Shown: one piece after another, positions 45,129 through 52,849 of the stretch | How the letters are laid out: each line of letters starts with the position of its first letter | How positions within the stretch are numbered: position 1 is the stretch's first letter | Assembly: GCF_001553785.1 (NCBI RefSeq) | Contig: NZ_LOJP01000001.1 | Coordinates: 2,264,987 to 2,328,986 of the forward strand | Reading direction: 5' to 3' | Source: Actinoplanes sp. TFC3 | Lineage (GTDB): Bacteria; Actinomycetota; Actinomycetes; Mycobacteriales; Micromonosporaceae | Length of the DNA: 64,000 nucleotides | Program-made: the position numbers and the translations under genes | The notes under the pieces: model-generated | The model's input: the letters and a program-made list of their open reading frames with translations, nothing else | What the model was told of the DNA's origin: nothing | Databases searched by the model: none

Positions 45129-46511
45129 TCAATCCCCCCGCCGCAGGGCATCCTTCAGCAGCCGGTCGAGCTTGGCGGCCCGGCCCGGGTGGCGGTGCGA
45201 GACCCAGGCAACCCGCCCCATCAGGTACGCCCGGAAGTCCGCCTTCCCCTCCCGGTTCGCCGCTTCGAGTCCCCGCCGGGCCGCATCGTGCAGGATGGCG
45301 CGCAGATGGTCGTACTCGCCCCGGGGTACCGCCGGATGTTCGTTGACCACCAGCCCGGCGAGGCGCTGCTGGTCACCGCGGCCCCGGATGCGCGTCTTGG
45401 CCGGGTGCAGCCGGAAGCCCTCATCCTTGACCACCGCGGCGAGCGCGTCGAGGTTCAGGGCGCGCGGACCGGAGAACGCCAAGTCGTCGGCATAGCGGGT
45501 GTAGGTGAGCCCGAACCGCGCGGCGAGACCGGTCAGCCGCCGGTCGAGCCGGAACGCGACCAGGTTGGCCAGCGCGGGGGAGCACGGCGCACCCTGTGGC
45601 AGATGCCCCTCCCGGAGCAGGGTACGCGTGCTGCCGGGCCGGCCGCGGAGCACATCGATCGGGGTCCGGGTGGTGGTCAGCGCGGTCAGCGCATGCGCCA
45701 CCGGCTCGGGGTAACCGGCCAGGCGGAACAGCCCGTAGCTGCGCTGAGCCGTGATCGAGGAGAAGAACGCAGCCAGGTCGGCCCGGACCACCATGCGCTG
45801 CCCGGCGTGCGGCGCCGCGTACGTGTGCACACTGCGCCCCGGCACGAACCCGTGCGCAGCGGGATGCACCGGAATCCGCCCGAGTAACTCATCCAGTAGC
45901 CGCCGCTGCAACGCGCGCAGCCGGGGTTTCGGTGCCTCGATCAGCCGGTGCGGCAGCCATACGTACCGGTAATGGCGCAGCCGCTCGTCACGGGCGTGCC
46001 GGTTGATCTCCTTGCGGTCGGCGAACCAGTCCAGCTCGTCCCCGCTCACCTCGAGGAAATCGGCAAGCGCGCCCAGATCGTTCAGTTGCGGCGTGTCCCA
46101 GCGCATCCGGACCACCCGCGCCGGCGCCGCCCGCCGCACCACAACCGGATGCGGCTGGACCCGGCGGTCCAGGAAGGCGGCCAACTCCCGGGGCCGATCG
46201 AGCGGAGGATGCGGGTACGCCCGCAGCACCCGAGCCACCACCGGCCGCAGCCACCACGGGCGGGCACCGAGCACCTCGGCCCCCGCCCGCACCAGCCCAG
46301 CCACCACCACGCCACGCCCGCCTGAGCCGTTCCGAGAGGCTGAGCCGCTTCGAGAGGCTGAGCCGCTTCGAGAGGCTGGGCCGCTTCGAGAGGCTGGGCC
46401 GCTTCGAGAGGCTGGGCCGCTTCGAGAGGCTGAGCCCTCGGGCCAGGAGCCGTTGGCGTTGGCGCAGGCCAGGAGGGCGTCCGCGAGGGCGGTGCTGGTC
46501 ACCGGCTTCAT
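45129..46511 (-). CDS. Retron-like reverse transcriptase with repeat-expanded N-terminus
   Basis: 460 aa. RT landmarks in order: HGFVPGRSVHTYAAPHAG, motif A VVRADLAAFFSSI, LPQGAPCSPALANLVAFRLD, catalytic YADD (340-343) in YTRYADDLAFSG, KTRI, and RLAGLVVNEHPAVPR before a helical thumb. The layout is retron-type, but the retron signatures NAxxH and VTG read AAPH and LAG. The N-terminal 130 residues form a family-specific domain (RPWWLRPVVARVLRAYPHPP) interrupted by six copies of a six-residue Ser/Arg/Gly repeat. No msr-msd-like RNA can fit immediately upstream, where another gene ends 20 bp away. No strong ribosome site. Role unknown; defence is possible. Confidence 0.85.
   Translation of the reverse strand: MKPVTSTALADALLACANANGSWPEGSASRSGPASRSGPASRSGPASRSGSASRSGSASRNGSGGRGVVVAGLVRAGAEVLGARPWWLRPVVARVLRAYPHPPLDRPRELAAFLDRRVQPHPVVVRRAAPARVVRMRWDTPQLNDLGALADFLEVSGDELDWFADRKEINRHARDERLRHYRYVWLPHRLIEAPKPRLRALQRRLLDELLGRIPVHPAAHGFVPGRSVHTYAAPHAGQRMVVRADLAAFFSSITAQRSYGLFRLAGYPEPVAHALTALTTTRTPIDVLRGRPGSTRTLLREGHLPQGAPCSPALANLVAFRLDRRLTGLAARFGLTYTRYADDLAFSGPRALNLDALAAVVKDEGFRLHPAKTRIRGRGDQQRLAGLVVNEHPAVPRGEYDHLRAILHDAARRGLEAANREGKADFRAYLMGRVAWVSHRHPGRAAKLDRLLKDALRRGD
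46323..46430. repeat. Six-copy 18-bp tandem repeat inside the reverse transcriptase gene
   Basis: Units start at 46323, 46341, 46359, 46377, 46395 and 46413, each like TGRGCCGCTTCGAGAGGC. They are in frame and encode ASRSG(P/S) repeats near residues 27-65. Near-identical copies suggest recent slippage or unequal exchange. Confidence 0.9.
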
Positions 46512-46530
46512 GCGGTGATCGTGCCAGAGA

Positions 46531-46923
46531 TCAGCCGCCCTGCTGGCCGGGACAGTTGATCGTTGCCGGAACGGTGACCGTGGTGCCGCCGGCGCGGACA
46601 GTTACCTGGGTGACGCCCACGCCGGGGCCTGCCGCGGTGCGGACGTTGTGCAGGTCCACGTGCCCGGCGCCGGAGCTGTCGGTCACGAACGTGGATGTTC
46701 CGGAGAACCGGCCGATGCCCGTGGCCGAGTAGGTAGTGCCGGCCAGGCCGGCGTCGACGGTGACGCGCACGTGGGCGCCGAGGTCGTCGCAGTAGGTGCC
46801 GAGGTATTGCTCTGCTGTGATCGTGCCGATGGCAGAAGGAACTGTGTCTGCGAGCGCGACCCCCGGCAGCGCGAAGGCCCCCGCCAGCGCCGCGGCTCCG
46901 ACCACACTTCGAATCCCGATCAT
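46531..46923 (-). CDS. Small secreted beta-rich protein (130 aa, hypothetical)
   Basis: 130 aa from the ATG at 46923, with GGGGAGG five bases upstream. Signal peptide (AALAGAFALPGVALA) then a mature domain of about 105 residues rich in Thr, Val and Gly, with two cysteines (YCDDLG and NCPGQQ) that may pair. Not recognised. It lies 20 bp upstream of the reverse transcriptase on the same strand and may be co-transcribed with it. Confidence 0.7.
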   Translation of the reverse strand: MIGIRSVVGAAALAGAFALPGVALADTVPSAIGTITAEQYLGTYCDDLGAHVRVTVDAGLAGTTYSATGIGRFSGTSTFVTDSSGAGHVDLHNVRTAAGPGVGVTQVTVRAGGTTVTVPATINCPGQQGG

Positions 46924-47235
46924 GCCAACCTCCCCGTCAACGCCCATCCACTATGGATGCGCGCCGCCCACGATAACGATGACCCACCACCATCGCCGTG
47001 GAGAGAGAAGGCGGCAGCGTGTCCCGACGAATCCCGGTTGTGCCTGCACGGTGTCGCGCGAAGCGCGGGCGAGTGCCGGCGGTGCGGTGCGAACTCACAC
47101 TTTCGTCCCCGGGGGTGCCCCGGAGAGACCTCGCCGAAGCGACGGTCAGCTCGGGACACGCTGCCTGGACCCAGCATAGGGCCGGTGGTCCAAGAGGAGG
47201 CTCTCGATCCGCTTGAACCACCGGCAACCTCTTCG
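46924..47235. other. 312-bp intergenic region, no gene seen
   Basis: Between the start of the secreted beta-rich protein gene and the end of the anthranilate synthase gene. Apart from an inverted repeat near its right end (47181-47225) I see no convincing gene, repeat or RNA. Short open frames here lack coding character and ribosome sites. Confidence 0.5.
47181..47225 (-). terminator. Possible hairpin terminator of the anthranilate synthase gene
   Basis: GCCGGTGGT and ACCACCGGC are perfect nine-base arms, extended by CAAG/CTTG after one mismatch, around a 17-base loop. It lies just downstream of the gene that ends at 47236 on the minus strand. There is no clear T-run. Confidence 0.45.
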
Positions 47236-49032
47236 CTACCCGCTCACCGACGGACTAATCACCCGTTCGAGAAGTGGGGGCAGAAGTTCTTCGAGGACGG
47301 TGATTCCGTCAGCGCTGAGCACCGATTCGGGGTGGAATTGCACGCCCGCGAACCCCTTGCCGCGCAGCGCGTGGACCGTTCCGTCCGCATCTGCGGCCAG
47401 CTCGACGCCCTCCACCGGTCCGGCAACAGCGGTGAAAGACGAATAGAAGCCTACTTTTCTGGTACGCCCAAAGAGCCCGATTTCGCGCGCCAGCCCCTGA
47501 TACGGCAAGTCGCGCCGCAGCAACGGCAACCCCAGGATCCCCGCCAGGATCTGATGACCGAGGCACACGCCCAGCACAGGTTGCCCGGTTGCCAGGGCGC
47601 GGGCAGCCACCTCGCGCAATCGGTGCATCTTCGGCGTGCTGCCGGCCGGGTCACCCGGGCCGGGGCCGAGGACCAGCAGGTCGGCCGGGGGAATGTCCGG
47701 GGTGGACCAGGCGGCCACGGTGACCGCCAAGCCGAGGGCACACAACTGGTGGCGCAGCATCGCGGTGAAGGTGTCCTCCGCGTCCACGATCACGGCGGTG
47801 CGGCCCTCGAGTTCGGGGATGCTGAGCTCGCCCGGGCGGCGCTGGTCCAGCCAGAAGCGGGCCAGGCCGTCGTTGCGCCGGGCCAGCGTTGCGAGATCGG
47901 CGGGCTGTGGTCGTACCGGATGAATGGTCTTGACGGTTGCTTGGAACGCGGACAGGACGCCGGCCGCCTTGGCGTGGGTTTCCGCGACCTCGCCCGCGGG
48001 GGTGGAGTGGCGCACCAGCGTGGCCCCGACCGGAACCCGCAGCTCGCCGGCGGGGGAGATCTCGGCGGTGCGGATCAGGATGGGCGCGTCGAGGGTCTGG
48101 CGGCCTTCGTCGTCGTGGCCGAGCAGGGCCAGCACCCCGGCGTAGTAGCCGCGGCCGCGATGTTCGTGACGGGCGATCACCCGGCAGGCGTTCTCGATCG
48201 GGCTGCCCGTGACGGTCGGGGCGAACATGGTCTGGCGCAGCACCTCGCGCACGTCGAGGGCACCCCGCCCGGCCAGCAGATACTCGGTGTGAGTGAGGTG
48301 GGACATGGTTTTCAGGTACGGACCCACGACCTGACCGCCGTGCTCGGCGACCGCCGCCATCATCTTGAGTTCCTCGTCGAGGACCATGTGCAGTTCCTCG
48401 ATCTCCTTGGCGTCGGCGAGGAATTCCTGCAGCGTGCGCGTGCCGTCGTGGCGGAACGTGCCGCTGATCGGGTTCATCATGGTCAGCCCGCCGGCCACGC
48501 TGACATGGCGTTCGGGGGTCGCGCCGACCAGCGTGCGGGTGCCGGTGTGCACCAGGAACGTCCAGTACGCGCCGCGCTCACCGAGCAGCAGGGTGCGAAA
48601 CGCCGCCCGGGCCGCTTCGAGCGGGTCGCCGTCGATGGTGGCCTCGTACCCGCGGTGGATCACGAAGTTGGCGCCCTCGCCATGCCCGATCTCCTCCGCG
48701 AGGACCGTTTCGACCAGGTGCTCGTACTCCTGGTCGGCGATGTCGAAGGCACCGCCGCGGATGCTCGCCGGGGTGGCGGGCAGCGAGGCGATCAGGTCTG
48801 CCAGCGCCACGGTTTCGTGCCGGCTGATCTGCAGGGCTTCCAGCGGGGTGCCGTCGTCGATGCAGGCGAAGCCTCGCTCGGCGACCTGCCGGTAGGGGAT
48901 CAGCGCGAGGGTCTGCGGACCGGGGCCGGCCGGCAACGGGAGGTCCGCGAGGGTGGCGACGGTGGTGAGGTCGCCGGTCAGAACGTCGACGTGCTCGGCG
49001 CCGTCGCGGTGCAGCAGGGCGAAGGGTTTCAT
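47236..49032 (-). CDS. trpEG: Anthranilate synthase, fused TrpE-TrpG
   Basis: About 598 aa. The N-terminal chorismate-binding TrpE-like domain spans about 1-400 (MNPISGTFRHDG, FAPTVTGSPIENACRVI, GRGYYAGVLALLG). The C-terminal glutamine amidotransferase spans about 415-590, with nucleophile Cys in GVCLGHQILAG and FHPES carrying His/Glu. The fusion order matches actinobacterial anthranilate synthases and phenazine PhzE. A Trp-rich leader peptide and hairpin just upstream point to tryptophan biosynthesis over phenazines. Start at 49032 with GAGGA before the ATG. Confidence 0.88.
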   Translation of the reverse strand: MKPFALLHRDGAEHVDVLTGDLTTVATLADLPLPAGPGPQTLALIPYRQVAERGFACIDDGTPLEALQISRHETVALADLIASLPATPASIRGGAFDIADQEYEHLVETVLAEEIGHGEGANFVIHRGYEATIDGDPLEAARAAFRTLLLGERGAYWTFLVHTGTRTLVGATPERHVSVAGGLTMMNPISGTFRHDGTRTLQEFLADAKEIEELHMVLDEELKMMAAVAEHGGQVVGPYLKTMSHLTHTEYLLAGRGALDVREVLRQTMFAPTVTGSPIENACRVIARHEHRGRGYYAGVLALLGHDDEGRQTLDAPILIRTAEISPAGELRVPVGATLVRHSTPAGEVAETHAKAAGVLSAFQATVKTIHPVRPQPADLATLARRNDGLARFWLDQRRPGELSIPELEGRTAVIVDAEDTFTAMLRHQLCALGLAVTVAAWSTPDIPPADLLVLGPGPGDPAGSTPKMHRLREVAARALATGQPVLGVCLGHQILAGILGLPLLRRDLPYQGLAREIGLFGRTRKVGFYSSFTAVAGPVEGVELAADADGTVHALRGKGFAGVQFHPESVLSADGITVLEELLPPLLERVISPSVSG

Positions 49033-49086
49033 GGGTCCTCGATCGGTCGGGACCGCCGCCGAGGAACCTTGCTGCACTTACAGCGA

Positions 49087-49109
49087 CGGCCGCCTCGGGG
49101 AGGCGGCCG
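49087..49109 (-). promoter_or_regulatory. Attenuator hairpin of trpEG leader
   Basis: CGGCCGCCTC and GAGGCGGCCG make a perfect ten-base stem with a three-base loop, 10 bp after the leader peptide stop and 54 bp before the trpEG start. Position and shape fit the terminator of a translational-attenuation leader. The T-run is missing, as is common in actinobacterial trp leaders. Confidence 0.75.
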
Positions 49110-49119
49110 CGTTTGTGGG

Positions 49120-49182
49120 TTACGCGCGGGGAGGTGTGGCCGCCAGGTCGGCGGGCCACCACATGCTCAATCGCGCGTGCAT
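49120..49182 (-). CDS. trpL: trp leader peptide with tandem Trp codons
   Basis: 20-codon frame reading MHARLSMWWPADLAATPPRA, with two adjacent Trp codons and a stop at 49120-49122. An internal ATG (49164) directly before TGG-TGG is an alternative start. It precedes a perfect hairpin and the anthranilate synthase gene, the arrangement of ribosome-mediated trp attenuation. Ribosome stalling at TrpTrp when charged tRNA-Trp is scarce would prevent termination. No strong ribosome site is visible. Confidence 0.8.
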   Translation of the reverse strand: MHARLSMWWPADLAATPPRA

Positions 49183-49201
49183 GCCGGGCAGGCTAGCAGG
49201 T

Positions 49202-49441
49202 TCAGCCGTTGAACGCTGTCTTGACGGCCCGGCGGGCCCAGATCATCCGGCTCTGCGCGCAGTCGGGGTGCTCGCCGAACTCCTGCGCGACCAGGGCGGC
49301 GCAGCCGTGCTCGCCGAGGCGGTCGACGGTGGCGCTGACCGCAGCCCGGATCGTCTCGGGGGTGGGTTGCTGGGAGATCTGCAGGTAAGAGACGAACAGC
49401 GCCTCGGTGCGCATGTCGTCGTCGGTGTCGAGCGGGGTCAT
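49202..49441 (-). CDS. Conserved small actinobacterial protein (79 aa)
   Basis: 79 aa starting MTPLDTDDDMRTEALFVSYL and ending in WARRAVKTAFNG. All-helical and soluble, with two Cys (HGCAA and PDCAQ). I recognise the pattern from small hypothetical proteins in other actinomycetes but know no function. AGGAGG lies six bases before the ATG. It ends 20 bp before the trp leader peptide. Confidence 0.75.
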   Translation of the reverse strand: MTPLDTDDDMRTEALFVSYLQISQQPTPETIRAAVSATVDRLGEHGCAALVAQEFGEHPDCAQSRMIWARRAVKTAFNG

Positions 49442-49606
49442 CGGTTCCTCCTGCCGGCCGGCGTGAGCGGGCTGTACACCAAGCACATACGCCGCAGGAT
49501 GCATCCTCGCTGCGTAAGAGTTGCGATGCGGTTGCGGAGATCAGAAGTCACACCTACGGGAACCGGATATGGTCGGAAATATGCTCGTAGTGTGGAGGGG
49601 GCTCCC

Positions 49607-49981
49607 GTGACGGTGGTGCTGGTCGCCGACGATGACGCCGACATCCGGGACCTGGTGGCGTTCAAGTTGGAGCAGGCCGGGCTCGAGGTGATCGCCGTCG
49701 AGGACGGGCAAGCCGCGCTCGAGCAGGCCCGCACCCGCCGCCCCACGCTGGCGGTGCTCGACGTGTCCATGCCCGCGCTGTCCGGGATCGACGTGTGCCG
49801 GATGCTGCGGGCCGACCCGGCCACCGCGGGCATCCTGGTCATCATGCTCACCGCCCGGGTGCAGGAGCAGGACGTCGAGGGCGGGTTCAGCGCCGGCGCC
49901 GACGACTACGTCACCAAGCCGTTCAGCCCCAGGGAACTGGTCTCGCGGATCCAGGCCCTGCTGAGCCGGACGCGCGCTTGA
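49607..49981 (+). CDS. Single-domain response regulator (receiver)
   Basis: 124 aa receiver domain only: acidic pocket DDDAD (8-12), phosphoacceptor in LAVLDVSMP, Thr in MLTAR and Lys in DYVTKPFSP. No output domain. GTG at 49607 has GGAGGGG upstream. It starts a pair with a large sensor kinase 14 bp downstream and resembles the receiver at 57152. Confidence 0.9.
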   Translation: MTVVLVADDDADIRDLVAFKLEQAGLEVIAVEDGQAALEQARTRRPTLAVLDVSMPALSGIDVCRMLRADPATAGILVIMLTARVQEQDVEGGFSAGADDYVTKPFSPRELVSRIQALLSRTRA

Positions 49982-49995
49982 TGCCGGTCGCCTGA

Positions 49996-51981
49996 ATGCG
50001 CCGCAACCGCAGCATTGGCCGGCTGCTCACCCGGGCGTTCGGAACCCTGGTGCTGCTCATCGTCTGCTCCGGGGCCGCCGAGACGACAGCGCTGGTCCTG
50101 CAGCAACGCGTCGTGCGGGAGCTGTCCCAGCACGTGCAGCCGCTGGAGCTGGCCAACGCCGACCTGCGCAGCGTGCTCGGCGACGCTCAGCGCGGCCTGC
50201 GCGGTTACCTGCTGACCGGCGACAGCCAACTGCTCGACACGTACCACGTGGCTCGCAGCGACTACTACACCTCGAGCCGGCGACTGTCCGGGCTGGCCCG
50301 CGACGCCGAGCGCGACGCCGTCACCAAGCAACTCGCCCGCGCCGAAACCTGGTGGGCGCTGGCCGAGAATCAACGCCAGGCCCCGCCGCGCAGCGACCTC
50401 GCCGCCCAGTACGTCACCCAGGGCAAACCGCTGTTCCAGGCGTTCGCGGTGGAGAACCACGACTTCGACGCCACCCTGGCCGTCCGCGCCGCCAGCCTGC
50501 AGAACCGCAGCTCCCGGCTCAGTGCGATCACGGTGGCCGTCGTTGTCGCGCTGACCCTGCTCGCGGCGGCCACGGCGGTGCTGGCCGCCCTGCTGACCAC
50601 CCGCCGGATCACCCGCCCGCTGGCCGGCGTGGTCGCGGTGATCGACCGCCGCCGCACGGGCGCGCTGGATTCGCGGGCCGACGCCGGGACCGGGCCCACC
50701 GAGATCCGGGCTGTCGCGCAGGCCGTCAACGAGATGGCTGAGGAGGCCGACCACGCGCGCCTGGCCGAGGCCGAGATCGCCCGGATGCGCAGCGAGGTTC
50801 GCGCGCTCGGCTACCGCATCCGTGCCCACCTCAAGGTTGAGGACGCCATCAGCGAGGCCGTGCAGGGCCTGGCCACCACGATCGGCGCCGACCACGTGCT
50901 GCTGCGCATGGCCCCCGGGCAGATCGGGGTGCCGCCGCTGGCCAGCCTGCACGACGAGCACGACGACGGCGTGCTGGCGGAGCTGGCCCGCGCCGACGTC
51001 ACGTGGCTCAAGTCCGGCGACGTCTGGGCCGACGGCGAACCCAGCGGCGGATCCGAGCCGCCCGAAGCCGAACGCCGCGCGTGGGCCGCGATCGGCGGGG
51101 GTCCCGTGCTCACGGTGGCGCTCAGCGGCGGCGACGAGTGCCTGGGCGCGCTCACCCTGATCCGCGATCACGGCCCGGCCTTCTCGCCGGTCGAGGTGCG
51201 CCTGAGCGAGGTGGTCACCGCCGACCTGGGCCGCGGCGTGCACCTGGCCCGCCAGTACGAGCGCGAGCAGCACCTCGTGGCCCGCCTGCAGGAACTCGAC
51301 GTTGCCAAGACCGACTTCATGTCGACCGTCTCGCACGAGCTGCGCACGCCGCTGACCAGCATCGCCGGCTACGTCGAGCTGCTGCTGGACTCCGATGCCG
51401 GGGAAGTCGCGCCGCCGCAGCGCCGGATGCTCGACGTCATCGCCCGCAACACCCGCCGGCTGCGCGAGCTGATCGAGGACATGCTCACCCTGTCCAAGAT
51501 CGAAGCGGGATCCTTCCGTACGGCCAGACGACCCGTCGACCTCGCCACGCTGGCCAACCAGGCGATCGCCGCGATCACCCCGGCGGCCCACAAGGGTGAG
51601 GTGAACCTGTGCCCCGACCTGGCCGGCCCGCTCGAACTGGCCGCCGACCCCGAGCAGCTCGACCGGGTGCTGATGAACCTGCTGTCCAACGCGGTCAAGT
51701 TCACCCCGCCCGGCGGCAAGGTCACCGTGCGCGCCGGCCGCGACGGTGACCAGGTCGAACTCGTGGTCGCCGACACCGGCATGGGCATCCCGCCCAGCGA
51801 GCAGGAGTCGTTGTTCGCCCGCTTCTTCCGCGCCACGAACGCCATTCACCAGGCCATCCCGGGCACCGGGCTGGGCCTGGCGATCGTGCGGACCATCGTC
51901 GACAACCACGGCGGCCGGATCGCGGTGAGCTCGCAGGAAGGCGCCGGGACCACGGTGACGGTCCGGTTCCCGGTCGCCTGA
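49996..51981 (+). CDS. Sensor histidine kinase (CHASE3, HAMP, GAF, HisKA, HATPase)
   Basis: 661 aa. A membrane segment near 15-37, a CHASE3-like helical extracytoplasmic domain (about 40-175, DAQRGLRGYLLTGD), and a second membrane segment near 178-202 precede HAMP (about 203-255). A GAF-like domain covers about 280-420. HisKA has an intact H-box TVSHELRTPL, and HATPase has N-box LLSNAVKF, DTGMGIP and GTGLGLAI. It is co-directional with the receiver gene just upstream. Confidence 0.92.
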   Translation: MRRNRSIGRLLTRAFGTLVLLIVCSGAAETTALVLQQRVVRELSQHVQPLELANADLRSVLGDAQRGLRGYLLTGDSQLLDTYHVARSDYYTSSRRLSGLARDAERDAVTKQLARAETWWALAENQRQAPPRSDLAAQYVTQGKPLFQAFAVENHDFDATLAVRAASLQNRSSRLSAITVAVVVALTLLAAATAVLAALLTTRRITRPLAGVVAVIDRRRTGALDSRADAGTGPTEIRAVAQAVNEMAEEADHARLAEAEIARMRSEVRALGYRIRAHLKVEDAISEAVQGLATTIGADHVLLRMAPGQIGVPPLASLHDEHDDGVLAELARADVTWLKSGDVWADGEPSGGSEPPEAERRAWAAIGGGPVLTVALSGGDECLGALTLIRDHGPAFSPVEVRLSEVVTADLGRGVHLARQYEREQHLVARLQELDVAKTDFMSTVSHELRTPLTSIAGYVELLLDSDAGEVAPPQRRMLDVIARNTRRLRELIEDMLTLSKIEAGSFRTARRPVDLATLANQAIAAITPAAHKGEVNLCPDLAGPLELAADPEQLDRVLMNLLSNAVKFTPPGGKVTVRAGRDGDQVELVVADTGMGIPPSEQESLFARFFRATNAIHQAIPGTGLGLAIVRTIVDNHGGRIAVSSQEGAGTTVTVRFPVA

Positions 51982-51991
51982 TACTCAACGG

Positions 51992-52507
51992 GTGGACATC
52001 GCCCTGGCCCGGGACCCGCAACCCGGCCTCACCGAGTTGATCAATCAGGCCTACCTCGAAGGGGAGAAGGGTTTGTGGCGCGCGGGGGCCGTACGGATCT
52101 CGGAGCCGGAGCTGGCCGAGCTGATCGGGCGCGGGGAGATCGCAGTGGCCCGGCAGGCGGGCCGGTTGGCCGGCTGCGTGCGCGTGGTGCAACCCGAACG
52201 CGGCGTCGGTGAGCTGGGCCTGCTGGCCGTTGCGCCTTCGCAGCAGGGTAGTGGGGCGGGGCGGGGGCTCGTACGCTTCGCCGAACAATGGGCCCGTGAC
52301 CGGGGCTTGCCGGTAATGCAGCTGCAGTTGCTGGTGCCCGCGACCGGCGAGCACCCGGTCAAGCAGTTCCTGCGCGCCTGGTACACCCGGCTCGGGTTCC
52401 GGCTGGTCGACTCCGGCGAGGTAGCCGGCCACCACCCCGACCTGGCCCCGCTGCTGGCCGTCGAGTGCCGGTTCCTGACGTTTCACAAAGACCTCAGGCC
52501 CTTATGA
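51992..52507 (+). CDS. GNAT-family acetyltransferase
   Basis: 171 aa. GELGLLAVAPSQQGSGAGRGLVRFAEQWA contains the acetyl-CoA loop QxxGxG (about 72-100), and AWYTRLGFRLVDSGE is the typical C-terminal GNAT strand. GTG start 11 bp after the kinase gene, so probably in its transcript. Acceptor unknown. Confidence 0.85.
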   Translation: MDIALARDPQPGLTELINQAYLEGEKGLWRAGAVRISEPELAELIGRGEIAVARQAGRLAGCVRVVQPERGVGELGLLAVAPSQQGSGAGRGLVRFAEQWARDRGLPVMQLQLLVPATGEHPVKQFLRAWYTRLGFRLVDSGEVAGHHPDLAPLLAVECRFLTFHKDLRPL

Positions 52508-52555
52508 GTACGCGTACGGATGGCCGCCGCCGCCGTTGCGACGAGACTTGCCGGC

Positions 52556-52837
52556 ATGCGTAAGCGAATCTCCATCGTCCTGGCCACCGTCGGCATGGCC
52601 GGGGTGGTCGTCACCGGTGGCTGCTCCATCGTCGAGAACATCTGCGGCGACGGCGAATACCCGGCCATCGCGGTCGGCCCCGAGGGTGGCAGCGCCTGCT
52701 TCCCCGACGGCCAGGAGCCGGCCGCGCCGTACGTGCGCTACCCCGAGGGCAAGGTGCCGCAGCAGGTCGACGACAAGTGGGACGTGTACTGGCGCACCCA
52801 CGGCGTGGACGAGCACGGCACCATCATCGACAGCTGA
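52556..52837 (+). CDS. SCO0607-type small lipoprotein
   Basis: 93 aa. Signal peptide with lipobox TGGC (Cys23), then a short mature domain with CGDGEYPAIAV, CFPDG, YVRYPEGKVPQQVDDKWD and YWRTHGVDE. These match the actinobacterial SCO0607-like lipoproteins, of unknown function. The three mature cysteines include the lipidated one and a possible disulfide pair. ATG at 52556, no strong ribosome site. Confidence 0.78.
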   Translation: MRKRISIVLATVGMAGVVVTGGCSIVENICGDGEYPAIAVGPEGGSACFPDGQEPAAPYVRYPEGKVPQQVDDKWDVYWRTHGVDEHGTIIDS

Positions 52838-52849
52838 GCCTGCGCGCTG

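Noticed and set aside
46324..46440. Possible CRISPR array in the 18-bp repeats
   Set aside because: Units are directly adjacent without spacers and lie in frame inside a gene.
46512..46530. Possible retron msr-msd upstream of the reverse transcriptase
   Set aside because: Only 19 bp separate the RT start from the preceding gene, too short for an msr-msd RNA.
47236..49032. Phenazine-specific PhzE instead of anthranilate synthase
   Set aside because: No other phz genes nearby and a TrpTrp leader with hairpin lies upstream, favouring tryptophan biosynthesis.
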